64,000 nt of DNA, taken from positions 209,897 through 273,896 of the forward strand of contig NZ_SLXJ01000002.1 of assembly GCF_004345745.1 (NCBI RefSeq), read 5' to 3'. The stretch is from Nicoletella semolina. GTDB lineage: Bacteria; Pseudomonadota; Gammaproteobacteria; Enterobacterales; Pasteurellaceae. Shown in pieces: positions 47,920 to 56,485 of this stretch. The notes below the pieces were generated by a model. It saw nothing but the letters and a program-made list of their open reading frames with translations, searched no databases and was not told the origin of the DNA. The first letter of the stretch is position 1. Each line of letters starts with the position of its first letter. A program made the translations under genes and the position numbers.

Positions 47920-48540
47920 ATGTGGACAATTTTTCTTTTACATATTGTAGGGCTAATTAGTCCTGGTCCTGATTTCTTTTATGTAACTCGCAAAGCAATG
48001 TCTGAAAGCTCTCGGAGTGCATTTTTTGCAAGTTTAGGTATTACATTAGGTGTTGGGTTTTGGACGCTGATTGTACTTTTTGGATTAGCTTTTATAAATA
48101 AAGTATTGCCTTCATTCCAATCTTTTTTGATGGTATTGGGGGGCGGCTATTTGGCTTATTCGGGACTAGGTATGGTACAAGTAAAAAAGAATGCAAAATG
48201 GGATAACAGTAGCTACACCGTCAAACATTACTCTGCTTGGGAGCAAATTCTCAAAGGACTAATGATTAATTTATCCAATCCTAAAATTGTTGTCTTTTTT
48301 AGTAGCGTGTTGGCAGGATATACTGCTCAATTAACTACTTTTTCTGAACTATTTGCTGTTTTATTTTTGCTTATATCAAGTTCATTGGCGTATTTTAGTT
48401 TGGTTGGCGTGTTATTTTCTCGCAAACCGATTCGAGATTTTTACGCTAAAAACAGCCGTTACCTAGATAATATTGCAGGTGTAATATTTATTTTATTTGG
48501 TTCAAAATTAATTTATGAAGGCTTTATCGCACTGATATAA
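47920..48540 (+). CDS. LysE/RhtB-family amino acid exporter
   Basis: Inner-membrane translocator of the LysE family; substrate not readable (amino acids such as threonine or homoserine in relatives). 206 aa, six TMs. Typical N-terminus HIVGLISPGPDFFYVTRKAM then SESSRSAFFASLGITLG, and GLMINLSNPKIVVFFSSVLA in the middle. Starts 1 bp after the pgpA stop, so cotranscribed. Confidence 0.88.
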   Translation: MWTIFLLHIVGLISPGPDFFYVTRKAMSESSRSAFFASLGITLGVGFWTLIVLFGLAFINKVLPSFQSFLMVLGGGYLAYSGLGMVQVKKNAKWDNSSYTVKHYSAWEQILKGLMINLSNPKIVVFFSSVLAGYTAQLTTFSELFAVLFLLISSSLAYFSLVGVLFSRKPIRDFYAKNSRYLDNIAGVIFILFGSKLIYEGFIALI

Positions 48541-48566
48541 AAAAGTAAAAATAGCAGGAGTTAAAT

Positions 48567-49127
48567 GTGTTATTAATTATAGATAATCACGATTCGTTTA
48601 CCTTTAATTTAGTCGATCTATTTCGGCAAATTGATGTCAAAGCACAGATTGTTTCTGTTGAGCAGCTAAATTTAGATGATGTAGATCAGTTTAGCCATAT
48701 CTTGATCTCACCAGGTCCAGATGTGCCGAGAGCCTATCCGCAGCTATTTCAAATGTTAGAGCGTTATCATCAAAGTAAATCCATTTTAGGCGTATGCTTA
48801 GGGCATCAAACATTGTGCGAATTTTTTGGTGGTACGCTTTACAACCTCAATCAGGTACGCCACGGACAAAAGCGTCTGATTACACAGCACCAGCCTTTTC
48901 TCTTATTTAAGGGATTACCAACTCAATTTGAAGTGGGGTTGTATCATTCTTGGGCAATTTTGCAAAATTCACTCGAGAACTCACCGCTTACCGTAACTGC
49001 TACTTGTGATCAAAATGTCGTGATGGCGGTGAAGCATGATGAACTGCCGATTTATGGTGTTCAATTTCACCCTGAATCTTTTTTAACGGAATATGGTAAG
49101 CGTATTTTGCTTAATTGGTTAGCTTGA
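48567..49127 (+). CDS. pabA: Glutamine amidotransferase (PabA/TrpG type)
   Basis: Class I glutaminase subunit supplying ammonia to aminodeoxychorismate synthase (folate) or anthranilate synthase. 186 aa, starting at GTG with AGGAG upstream. N-terminal LLIIDNHDSFTFNLVDLF, oxyanion LISPGPDVP, nucleophile Cys77 in GVCLGHQTLC, YHSW, and the His-x-Glu dyad in GVQFHPESF. No pabB or trpE is adjacent, so pabA versus trpG is undecided; the stand-alone position favours pabA. Its 3' end overlaps the convergent gene by 17 bp. Confidence 0.8.
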   Translation: MLLIIDNHDSFTFNLVDLFRQIDVKAQIVSVEQLNLDDVDQFSHILISPGPDVPRAYPQLFQMLERYHQSKSILGVCLGHQTLCEFFGGTLYNLNQVRHGQKRLITQHQPFLLFKGLPTQFEVGLYHSWAILQNSLENSPLTVTATCDQNVVMAVKHDELPIYGVQFHPESFLTEYGKRILLNWLA

Positions 49128-49785
49128 GCCTTGAAGCGTGAGGGATAAATGGTTGTGGATCGGCATTGGGTATAATTTCCATTTCAGGAATATCCCATTC
49201 CAGTCTTTCTAATTGACTTTCCTTTTTCTGTTCGTTTTTTGTCTCTTCTGCTTTTTCTTTCTCTTTTTCCAGCTCCGAGTGGCGAATTAAATCAAGTTGC
49301 TCTGGAGTAGGTTGATTAATAAGTAATTTACGTCCAATCTCTACACGAGGGTCGAGCCAAATAGCAAGAACGGCATCATTGAAATCTTGGTTAAACTCTT
49401 CTGGTATGACAGTATCATTCAAAATGAAATAGCCTTTTTCTTTGAGTGCGATGTAACTTAATAAATCATCTTTTTTGATATTAGGAATAATTTTGCGTAA
49501 TCGATCAACAATATCGTCTTGCTCAGGCAATGTGATGCCTAGATTTGACCAAGAACGAGCAAGTGAAATAGCAAAATCACGTCCATCAACAGGTTTAGCA
49601 TATTTTAACGTTAGCATTAAGGGGCGAGTATTCGGAGTATAACGCCCATCTTCGGAAAAGAGGGTGATATTGTAAATGGTGAATGGTCCCCAACTGTAGT
49701 CGGCGTCGTTAATTTTTTTCCAATTTGCAGAGACAATGCCGCTGCAAAATAGTAGGCATATTGCGATAATATTTGAATGAGACAT
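49111..49785 (-). CDS. Secreted protein of unknown function, possibly chalcone-isomerase-like
   Basis: 224 aa. Signal peptide (MSHSNIIAICLLFCSGIVSA, cut likely before NWKK). The middle resembles bacterial chalcone-isomerase-like periplasmic proteins: LMLTLKYAKPVDGRDFAISL then ARSWSNLGITLPEQ. This assignment is from memory and tentative. The C-terminal third is highly charged, with a Glu/Lys-rich helix (ELEKEKEKAEETKNEQKKES) and a Pro-rich tail. Faces pabA tail to tail with a 17-bp overlap. The region upstream (49786-49950) has no other gene. Confidence 0.6.
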   Translation of the reverse strand: MSHSNIIAICLLFCSGIVSANWKKINDADYSWGPFTIYNITLFSEDGRYTPNTRPLMLTLKYAKPVDGRDFAISLARSWSNLGITLPEQDDIVDRLRKIIPNIKKDDLLSYIALKEKGYFILNDTVIPEEFNQDFNDAVLAIWLDPRVEIGRKLLINQPTPEQLDLIRHSELEKEKEKAEETKNEQKKESQLERLEWDIPEMEIIPNADPQPFIPHASRLKLTN

Positions 49786-49950
49786 TGTGAATCCGTTAGC
49801 AGAAAAAACAGAAAATGGGCGACCATTATAACGTGAATAATCGTTTTATTTTATTTCTTTTTCGGATTTAATTTTTTCTTTTGTGCCTTTCAGTAGATAC
49901 AGGGAGGAAAATTTTTTGCAATTTTTTTCGTAAATTTTGACCGCTGCTGC

Positions 49951-49981
49951 TTGACAAAATGCGGGGGGGGGGGGGGATAAT
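49951..49981 (+). promoter_or_regulatory. Sigma-70 promoter with a 14-G tract in its spacer (candidate phase-variable promoter)
   Basis: Perfect -35 TTGACA (49951-49956), then AAATGC, 14 consecutive G (49963-49976) and ATAAT. Taking GATAAT (49976-49981) as -10, the spacer is 19 bp. Loss of two G would give the optimal 17 bp, and loss of one 18 bp. Poly-G spacers of this kind switch porA and similar genes in Neisseria by slippage. What lies downstream is not a protein gene but a short region ending in an intrinsic terminator. Confidence 0.65.
49963..49976 (+). repeat. Homopolymeric G tract, 14 G
   Basis: Longest single-base G run in the window by far (others reach about 7). Long G tracts are hypermutable by slipped-strand mispairing. 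Length may vary between cells and may be uncertain in the assembly. Confidence 0.95.
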
Positions 49982-49987
49982 CTCCAG

Positions 49988-50078
49988 TTAAATCGGTATG
50001 TATTTGAAATACTGATTTTGTTTTTTCATAGAGTAAACCTGAAGCTCTCGCAAGTTTTCGCTTGTGAGAGCCTTTTTT
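49988..50078 (+). ncRNA. Candidate small RNA of about 90 nt
   Basis: From the predicted start near 49988 to the T run at 50073-50078, with no coding capacity on the plus strand. The 5' part forms a 10-bp hairpin AAATCGGTAT / ATACTGATTT (49990-49999 and 50009-50018, one G-U pair) followed by TTGTTTTTTC. This is followed by a single-stranded linker CATAGAGTAAACCTGAA (50027-50043), and the 3' end is a strong terminator hairpin. A 5' hairpin, U-rich stretch, linker and terminator is the usual build of Hfq-type sRNAs. It stops 6 bp before the end of convergent bioB. Target unknown; predicted from sequence only. Confidence 0.55.
50044..50078 (+). terminator. Intrinsic terminator facing bioB (3' end of the candidate sRNA)
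   Basis: GCTCTCGCAAG / CTTGTGAGAGC (one G-U pair) with loop TTTTCG, then CC... T6 at 50073-50078. The T run is on the plus strand only, so it ends a plus-strand transcript, not the minus-strand bioB mRNA. No annotated plus-strand protein gene precedes it. Confidence 0.85.
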
Positions 50079-50083
50079 CATTT

Positions 50084-51097
50084 TTAGCGGTTAGTTTTTT
50101 CAGTATTTTGCAGTGGTCTAAGATCGAGTTTTTTCATTAGCAGTTGGTCTTTATCCTCTTCTGGGTTTTCTGTGGTCAGCAGTTTATCACCATAGAAGAT
50201 AGAGTTTGCCCCCGCCATAAAACAAAGTGCTTGCATTGCTTCAGGCATATCGCTTCTGCCAGCAGATAATCTGACATAACTTTTTGGCATCGTGATTCTT
50301 GCGACTGCAATCGTACGGACAAATTCTGTCCAATCTAAATTTGCGGCTTCCGCCAACGGCGTTCCTTCTACCTTGACTAATTGGTTGATTGGTACGCTTT
50401 CAGGCTGTGGGTCGAGATTGGCGAGGCTGGCGATAAGTCCTGCTCGCTCTGGACGTGTTTCGTTCATGCCGACAATCCCGCCGCAACAGATTTTTAAACC
50501 AGCATTTCGGACTTTGCCTAAGGTGTCCATTCGGTCATCGTGAGAACGTGTATGTACAATTTGGTTGTAACGTTCTGGGTCGGTATCCAAATTATGGTTG
50601 TAATAATCTAAGCCTGCGTCTTTAAGATTTTCTGCCATACCTTCTTCAAGCATACCGAATGTGCCGCAAGTTTCTAAGCCGAGATTTTTAACCGCGGTGA
50701 TAATTTTTGAGACAACTTCAATATCTTTCGGTTTTGGTCCACGCCAAGCGGCTCCCATACAGAAACGGCTGGCTCCACGTGCTTTAGCAATCAGGGCTTT
50801 CTCAATAATTTCTTCGACTTCTAGCATTGTTTGGCGTTCCAGCCCTGTGTCATAGCGTGCGGATTGCGGGCAATATTCGCAATCTTCTGGGCAGCCACCT
50901 GTTTTAATCGAGAGTAGGGTTGAAAGCTGAATTTCCTGCGGATTAAAATGTTCACGGTGAATCTGTGCGGCTTTAAAAACTAATTCCATAAAAGGCATCG
51001 CAAATAGCTCTTCTACTTGGCATTTACGCCAGTATTGTGCGGTTGGGTGAGGGGTGAGTTCACTTTTTGCTTTAAGGCGAAGATTAAAAGTTGTCAT
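50084..51097 (-). CDS. bioB: Biotin synthase
   Basis: Radical SAM enzyme that inserts sulfur into dethiobiotin. 337 aa (E. coli 346). Radical-SAM cysteines in [16 protein letters not shown] (CxxxCxxC, about residues 68-75). The [2Fe-2S] ligands lie in [21 protein letters not shown] and [25 protein letters not shown] and [11 protein letters not shown] are also conserved. No other bio gene is next to it. Transcribed alone on the minus strand. Its end lies 6 bp from the plus-strand terminator of the candidate sRNA. Confidence 0.98.
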   Translation of the reverse strand: MTTFNLRLKAKSELTPHPTAQYWRKCQVEELFAMPFMELVFKAAQIHREHFNPQEIQLSTLLSIKTGGCPEDCEYCPQSARYDTGLERQTMLEVEEIIEKALIAKARGASRFCMGAAWRGPKPKDIEVVSKIITAVKNLGLETCGTFGMLEEGMAENLKDAGLDYYNHNLDTDPERYNQIVHTRSHDDRMDTLGKVRNAGLKICCGGIVGMNETRPERAGLIASLANLDPQPESVPINQLVKVEGTPLAEAANLDWTEFVRTIAVARITMPKSYVRLSAGRSDMPEAMQALCFMAGANSIFYGDKLLTTENPEEDKDQLLMKKLDLRPLQNTEKTNR

Positions 51098-51134
51098 TTT
51101 TTATCCTTTTCTTAGCAACACTTACCATACATCA

Positions 51135-52181
51135 CTAGCTTCTACGGTATTTTGTATGCTGTTTTACTGCTTTTTTTATTTGGCGTGTGTTGGTGCGGCG
51201 GCGATTTTTAGATACATCAACTTTAGTTTCTGTTTCTGCATTTAAGCCAACGAGTTGTCGTAAATAGTTTACTTGCTCTAATCCCATTTCTTCCCAGCCG
51301 CCACGAGGTAAGCTTTTTTCTAATTTAATATTGCCGTAACGAATGCGGATCAGACGGCTGACCTGAATGCCTTGTGATTCCCACAAGCGGCGAACTTCAC
51401 GGTTACGCCCTTCGGTTAAGGTCACATCAAACCATTGGTTAATGCCTGTTCCGCCCACCGCTTTAATTTGTTTAAATTGTGCAGTTCCATCTTCAAGTTG
51501 AACACCTTTGCGAAGGCGCTGCAGCATCGCTTCATCAACTTCTCCGAAGACACGGACGGAATATTCACGTTCGACTTCACGACTTGGGTGCATTAGGCGG
51601 TTAGCTAACTCACCGTCGGTGGTGAAAAGTAATAAGCCAGAGGTATTAATATCCAAGCGACCGACGGAAATCCAGCGTGATCCTGTTAAGCGAGGTAGAC
51701 GATCAAAAACTGTTGAGCGTCCTTCAGGATCGGAACGGGTGCAAAGTTCTCCCTCAGGTTTGTAATACATTAATACTCGGCAGATTGCTTTTTGGGTTGG
51801 AATGAGACTAATTAGATTACCATCAATGCGAATTTTGGTGCTGGAGCTGACTTGAATTCGGTCACCGAGTGTCGCCATTTTTCCATCAACGCTAACACGT
51901 CCTTGTGCAATGACTTGCTCAATTTCTCGACGTGAACCTTGCCCTGCTCTGGCAAGGATCTTTTGTAATTTTTCACCAACAGGGCTTTTTTCTGTTTTTA
52001 TATTCTTTTCCGTTTTTATATTTCTTGCTGCCGTTATTTTTTTCGCAGTCTGCACATTTTGCGAAGAAATTGACCGCTTGTTAGCCGTTCTTGATTTTGT
52101 GCTGCTGCGGCTGGCATTGTTGCTGTTACTGTTGGTGTGGTTGCTATTCGTGTTGTTAGTGTGATGACGAAATGTTTTCAT
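51135..52181 (-). CDS. rluB: 23S rRNA pseudouridine(2605) synthase RluB
   Basis: Makes pseudouridine 2605 in 23S rRNA. 348 aa. The first ~70 residues are a low-complexity Asn/Ser/Thr then Lys-rich extension ([19 protein letters not shown]), probably disordered. Then an S4 domain ([20 protein letters not shown]) and the catalytic domain with [20 protein letters not shown] (catalytic Asp), and [13 protein letters not shown]. The C-terminus is basic ([20 protein letters not shown]). A USS (ACCGCTTGT, 52073-52081) is embedded in the coding of the extension, giving NKRSIS. yciO lies upstream, as in E. coli. Confidence 0.93.
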   Translation of the reverse strand: MKTFRHHTNNTNSNHTNSNSNNASRSSTKSRTANKRSISSQNVQTAKKITAARNIKTEKNIKTEKSPVGEKLQKILARAGQGSRREIEQVIAQGRVSVDGKMATLGDRIQVSSSTKIRIDGNLISLIPTQKAICRVLMYYKPEGELCTRSDPEGRSTVFDRLPRLTGSRWISVGRLDINTSGLLLFTTDGELANRLMHPSREVEREYSVRVFGEVDEAMLQRLRKGVQLEDGTAQFKQIKAVGGTGINQWFDVTLTEGRNREVRRLWESQGIQVSRLIRIRYGNIKLEKSLPRGGWEEMGLEQVNYLRQLVGLNAETETKVDVSKNRRRTNTRQIKKAVKQHTKYRRS

Positions 52182-52225
52182 TATAAAATTTCCTTATGTC
52201 GCTTTCACAAGCGTCAGATTTATGG

Positions 52226-52843
52226 TTATTCAAAAGGGCTTGGATCGCCAGAGCCTATGCGAATAATGTCAGGGTGAGATTGAGTGAGATCGATAACTGT
52301 AGTTGGAGATTGTCCTAGATAGCCGCCGTGTATAATAAGATCTACGGAATGTTCTAGACTCTCTCGAATTTCATCAGGGTTGGATTGTGTTTGTTCTTCG
52401 TTAGGTAAGATGAGTGAACAAGATAAAATCGGTTCGCCCAGTGCCTTTATGAGTGCTAATGCGATTAGGTTGTTTGGGACACGCAATCCAATTGTTTTAC
52501 GCTTGGTGAGTAATCTGCGAGGGACGTCTTTTGTCGCAGGCAGAATAAAAGTGTAAGGATTAGGTACGTTATTTTTTATTAAGCGATAGGATTGGTTATC
52601 AACCAGTGCATAAGTTGAAAGCTCAGATAAATCACCGCAAATTAAGGTGAAATTATGGTTTTCAGGGAGCTTACGAATTGCCACTATTCTATCCATTGCG
52701 TGTTTATTGCCTAAGGCACAGCCTAGAGCATAACCAGAATCGGTAGGATAAACGATGACACCACCTTGCTTAATGATCTCGATTGCTTGGTTTATTAGAC
52801 GCACCTGCGGATTGTCTGGGTGGATATAAAAAAATTGGCTCAT
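52226..52843 (-). CDS. yciO: YciO, Sua5/YrdC/TsaC-family protein
   Basis: YrdC-fold protein related to threonylcarbamoyl-AMP synthase; the YciO branch has an unclear role and is not the essential tRNA enzyme. 205 aa. Typical IKQGGVIVYPTDSGYALGCA near the N-terminus, the KRKTIGLRVPNN nucleotide-binding part, and ILSCSLILPNEEQTQSNPDE. Adjacent to rluB, 44 bp apart, as in E. coli, which favours YciO over TsaC. Confidence 0.88.
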   Translation of the reverse strand: MSQFFYIHPDNPQVRLINQAIEIIKQGGVIVYPTDSGYALGCALGNKHAMDRIVAIRKLPENHNFTLICGDLSELSTYALVDNQSYRLIKNNVPNPYTFILPATKDVPRRLLTKRKTIGLRVPNNLIALALIKALGEPILSCSLILPNEEQTQSNPDEIRESLEHSVDLIIHGGYLGQSPTTVIDLTQSHPDIIRIGSGDPSPFE

Positions 52844-52888
52844 AATTTAAGGTTGAAGATGACAAACAAATGGGAGAAAAATCAATGA

Positions 52889-52922
52889 AATAAGGACTAA
52901 ATCAGCATTTAGTCCTTATTTG
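52889..52922 (-). terminator. Intrinsic terminator after talB
   Basis: Perfect 15-bp stem AAATAAGGACTAAAT / ATTTAGTCCTTATTT with loop CAGC, 8 bp past the talB stop on the minus strand. It also insulates yciO from talB read-through. Confidence 0.85.
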
Positions 52923-52930
52923 TTGTGATA

Positions 52931-53881
52931 TTAAAGTTTTGCTGACAACATAGCTTCTAATTTTTCTTGATCAATCGCAAACTTGCGAATGCCTTCGGCT
53001 AATTTATCAACAGCCATTGGATCTTGGTTATGTTCCCAATAAAATTCGGCTTCTGTCAGTGGCGTTGGGCGAGCTTTTACTTCGCCTGTGTAGCTGAGTT
53101 TACGCTCAAGCGGTGCGTCGTTTTGTTGAAGCTCTTTTAATAATGCTGGTGCGATAGTGAGGCGATCACAGCCTGCAAGTTCGGTAATTTCACCAACGTT
53201 ACGGAAACTTGCACCCATAACAATAGTGCTGTAGCCGTGTTGCTTGTAGTAGTTATAGATAGAGGTAACAGAAATTACACCAGGGTCTTGTGCAGGTTCA
53301 TATTCTTTTTTATCGCTGTTTGCTTTATACCAGTCTAAAATACGTCCGACGAAAGGTGAAATTAAATAGACCCCAGCTTCTGCACAGGCACGAGCTTGTG
53401 CTTGTGAGAATAATAAGGTGAGGTTACAGTTAATGCCTTCTTTTTCAAGGATTTCTGCCGCTTTAATGCCTTGCCACGTTGAAGCGATTTTGATCAAAAT
53501 GCGATCATTGCTGATACCAGCTTCGTTGTATAACGAGATTAATTTGCGTGCTTTAGCGATCGTTTTTTCCGTGTCGTAAGAGTAGCGAGCGTCCACTTCG
53601 GTTGAGATACGTCCAGGTACGATTTTCAAAATTTCTAAGCCGATATTCACGGCTAATTTATCTTCCGCATCAACTAATTGCTGTGCTTTGTCATCGCTCT
53701 TTGATTTTGCGTAAGCAATGGCTTCGTCAATTAATGAGGCGTATTGTGGCAATGATGAAGCACTTAAGATAAGAGATGGGTTAGTTGTTGCATCTTCGGG
53801 TTGATATTGTTTAATCGCTTCAATATCACCAGTATCAGCAACTACGACAGTCATTTGGCGTAATGTATCAAGTTGGCTCAT
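52931..53881 (-). CDS. talB: Transaldolase
   Basis: Pentose phosphate enzyme moving dihydroxyacetone units between sugar phosphates. 316 aa (E. coli TalB 317). DATTNPSLI near residue 30, the Schiff-base Lys in [17 protein letters not shown] (about 131), [24 protein letters not shown] and [20 protein letters not shown]. Monocistronic. Near the xylose genes it helps process xylulose-5-phosphate, but it is a general housekeeping gene. Confidence 0.98.
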   Translation of the reverse strand: MSQLDTLRQMTVVVADTGDIEAIKQYQPEDATTNPSLILSASSLPQYASLIDEAIAYAKSKSDDKAQQLVDAEDKLAVNIGLEILKIVPGRISTEVDARYSYDTEKTIAKARKLISLYNEAGISNDRILIKIASTWQGIKAAEILEKEGINCNLTLLFSQAQARACAEAGVYLISPFVGRILDWYKANSDKKEYEPAQDPGVISVTSIYNYYKQHGYSTIVMGASFRNVGEITELAGCDRLTIAPALLKELQQNDAPLERKLSYTGEVKARPTPLTEAEFYWEHNQDPMAVDKLAEGIRKFAIDQEKLEAMLSAKL

Positions 53882-54111
53882 ATAATTTCCTCTTTGTATA
53901 TGTAGAAAAGTTGGACACTATCATACCAGTAATTGCTTTAAAAACTCTAGAATTTTATGTCCTCAAATACGTTTTTGTTTCGTTTTCACTTTCTTTTTTC
54001 CCTGAAGAATGGCGAAAATGGTTGAAAGACGTAATTTGGGGGTAAAAAATAGTGTTGAGATAATATACAATGCCAGTGTGAATATTGGCAGCGATATGGC
54101 AGGAGGTGATG

Positions 54112-55125
54112 ATGAATATCTTTGTCCTTGAGAATAGTTTTCTGCAATTAACCCTTTCTGATTTTGGTGCATCTTGGCTTTCGTGCAAGCTGAAGTTAGC
54201 CGCTGAGCAGCGAGAGGTGTTAGTGACGACCTCTGCAGAATATTGGCATAAACAGACCGCTTATTTTGGTGCGACGATTGGGCGTTATGCCAATCGTATT
54301 GCTCACGCCCAATATCAGTTAAATGGGAAGTGTTATAGGCTTGCTAAAAATAATGGTGAGCATAATTTGCATAGCGGTGGGCTGCATCTAGATAGCGGTC
54401 AGCAAGGGGCGGATCGCTGTGTATGGACGGTGCTGGAGCGATCCGCACAAGCGGTGAGATTTGGCAAAATTTTTGCAGAGGGTGAGCAAGGTTTTGGTGG
54501 AGAGGTTACAGCTACGGTGGAATATCGCCTTAATGGTAAGCAAGTGGAGATTTATTTCAATGCGGATACTAATGCCGACACGCCATTGAACTTGACCAAT
54601 CACGCCTATTTTAATTTGCAAGGTTCGCCGACTGTACTGGAACATCAGCTTCAAATTTGGGCAGATTATTACTTGCCAGTGGGAACGGACGGCATTCCCA
54701 ATGCTCCCCTTAGGGCAGTGGAAAATACTAGCTTTGATTTCCGTAAGGCGAAAAAAGTGGGAGCGGAATTACTTGCTGATGACGATCAAAAGGCGGTTAA
54801 GGGATACGATCACGCTTTTTTGCTTTCAAAGGTGGAAACATTTTCTGAAAATTCAACCGCTAGCCCTGCAAATGCGGTGTTGTCAGTGGCTGATTTAAGT
54901 CTTGAGCTTCGTACCTCAATGCCTGCGTTGCAGCTTTATACAGGCAACTGGCTGGCAGGGCAGCCAACACCAGCAGGTAAGCAATATGGTGATTATGCAG
55001 GTTTGGCACTTGAGCCTGAATTTTTACCCAATTCGCCAAATCAGCCTGAATTAGCCCAATTTGGTGGAATCACTAAAGCGGGTGAGCCTTATCAACATTT
55101 TATTTTTTATCAATTTAATTTCTAA
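54112..55125 (+). CDS. galM: Aldose 1-epimerase (mutarotase)
   Basis: Interconverts alpha and beta anomers of aldoses; cytosolic. 337 aa. AGGAGG at 54101-54106 is 5 nt before ATG 54112 and 2 nt before ATG 54109; I chose 54112. Motifs: IGRYANRIAHAQYQLNGK, NNGEHNLHSGG (catalytic His), LTNHAYFNLQGS (second His), DGIPNAP and YAGLALEPEFLPNSPNQPEL with the catalytic Glu. It lies next to the xylose operon, convergent with xylR, so a role on xylose or other sugars is plausible. Confidence 0.93.
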   Translation: MNIFVLENSFLQLTLSDFGASWLSCKLKLAAEQREVLVTTSAEYWHKQTAYFGATIGRYANRIAHAQYQLNGKCYRLAKNNGEHNLHSGGLHLDSGQQGADRCVWTVLERSAQAVRFGKIFAEGEQGFGGEVTATVEYRLNGKQVEIYFNADTNADTPLNLTNHAYFNLQGSPTVLEHQLQIWADYYLPVGTDGIPNAPLRAVENTSFDFRKAKKVGAELLADDDQKAVKGYDHAFLLSKVETFSENSTASPANAVLSVADLSLELRTSMPALQLYTGNWLAGQPTPAGKQYGDYAGLALEPEFLPNSPNQPELAQFGGITKAGEPYQHFIFYQFNF

Positions 55126-55199
55126 TTTTATTTTGCTCTCTTCGTTATGTGGCATTCTATTCGTCGATCTAGAGGAGAAGTGGTTTTTTATTCGACTTA

Positions 55200-56381
55200 T
55201 TATTCAACGAACAAATTGCGAAAATCTTTAGGTGTGCCTAGATTTTCTTTGTGAAAAACAGCGTAGAGGTATTGTACTGATGGGTAGCCACAACTGTTGG
55301 AGACTTCTTGGATAGGCATATTGGTAAATTGCAACATATATTTGGCTTTTTCAAGTTTTTCTTCGTGGATTACCTGATGAATGGTTTTGTTCATTTCGGT
55401 GCGGAAGCGTTGTTCTAAATTGGAGCGGGAAACTCGCAGGTGATCTAATACTTGTTCGGTTTTAATCCCTTGGCAGGCTCGATGACGGATAAAGTGCATT
55501 GCCTGAATGACAAGTGGATCTCTTAATGAGCGGTAGTCGGTAGAGGCTCGTTGTTCCACTTTGTGCGGTGGTACGATAATAGATGTTTTACTAACCATTT
55601 TACCATTGAGCAACTGGTGCAGTAATTTTGCTGCTTGATAGCCGATTTGTTTCGTGCCTTGTGCCACTGAAGAAAGTGATACTCGAGAAAGAAATTGGAT
55701 CAGTTCTTCGTTATCAATGCCAATTACACAAAGTTGGTCGGGAACAGCAATATTGAGGGCTTCGCAAGCTTGCAATAAATGTCTCGCTCGGGCATCGGTA
55801 ACAGCGATAATACCTGTATGTGGCGGAAGAGATTTGATCCATTCGCATAGTTTGGCTTGCGTTTCGTCCCAATGGCTAGATTGAGTCTTTTCGCCTAAGT
55901 AAACAAAGCTCGGTAAATCGTGTTTTTGTATAAGTTGATTGAATGCATTAAGACGTTCATTCGCCCAATGCTTTTCGCTGTGAGTTAGTAAGCCATAAAA
56001 TGCAAATTGGGTAATCCCTTTTTCTTTTAAATGCTGAAAAGCAAGTTCGACTAAGGCATAGTTATCGGTTGCTACATAGGGTACGGGAGGATAGTGGTTC
56101 GGATTTTGGTATGAACCACCTACAGCAACGGTTGGCACGTTAATATGCTTTAATTTTTCTACCGTTTCGAGATCGTCAAAATCAGCGATAATGCCATCAA
56201 TTGCGAGACTTTCGATATTTTCTTTGTGGTAAACAAAATCATCTTCCACAAAAATATCCCACATACATTGCGAAACTTGAATATATTGCCCTATTCCTTC
56301 AATGACGCCACGATCGTAAACTTTATTTGCGTTAAAAAGTAAGGCAACTCGGAAAGTCGGGTTGTGAGCTTTTTCTCGCAC
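55200..56381 (-). CDS. xylR: Xylose operon regulator XylR (AraC family)
   Basis: Xylose-responsive activator. 393 aa (E. coli 392). N-terminal periplasmic-binding-protein-like sugar domain (FRVALLFNANKVYDRGVIEG, about residues 10-275) and C-terminal AraC-type double helix-turn-helix (ACQGIKTEQVLDHLRVSRSN, then SCGYPSVQYLYAVFHKENLG, about 290-390). Last gene of the xylF-xylG-xylH-xylR run, 105 bp after xylH. Confidence 0.95.
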   Translation of the reverse strand: MREKAHNPTFRVALLFNANKVYDRGVIEGIGQYIQVSQCMWDIFVEDDFVYHKENIESLAIDGIIADFDDLETVEKLKHINVPTVAVGGSYQNPNHYPPVPYVATDNYALVELAFQHLKEKGITQFAFYGLLTHSEKHWANERLNAFNQLIQKHDLPSFVYLGEKTQSSHWDETQAKLCEWIKSLPPHTGIIAVTDARARHLLQACEALNIAVPDQLCVIGIDNEELIQFLSRVSLSSVAQGTKQIGYQAAKLLHQLLNGKMVSKTSIIVPPHKVEQRASTDYRSLRDPLVIQAMHFIRHRACQGIKTEQVLDHLRVSRSNLEQRFRTEMNKTIHQVIHEEKLEKAKYMLQFTNMPIQEVSNSCGYPSVQYLYAVFHKENLGTPKDFRNLFVE

Positions 56382-56485
56382 GGCACGATTCTCCTCATTT
56401 ATTTTATTTGTGAGATAACGAGAAAAATAGATAAAAGACTGCTCACCACAAAAAGAGCGGTCAGATTTTCCCTCATTTTTGCATA

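Noticed and set aside
49890..50081. Minus-strand ORF of 63 aa starting 2 bp after the bioB stop, with the G tract read as a Pro run
   Set aside because: No ribosome binding site, and the sequence is made of the terminator stem, a USS-like word and the G tract read backwards. The composition is unlike a protein. A coupled phase-variable peptide remains a weak alternative to the sRNA reading.
53863..54188. Short ORFs on both strands between talB and galM
   Set aside because: No ribosome binding sites, low-complexity products, and they overlap the starts of galM and talB.
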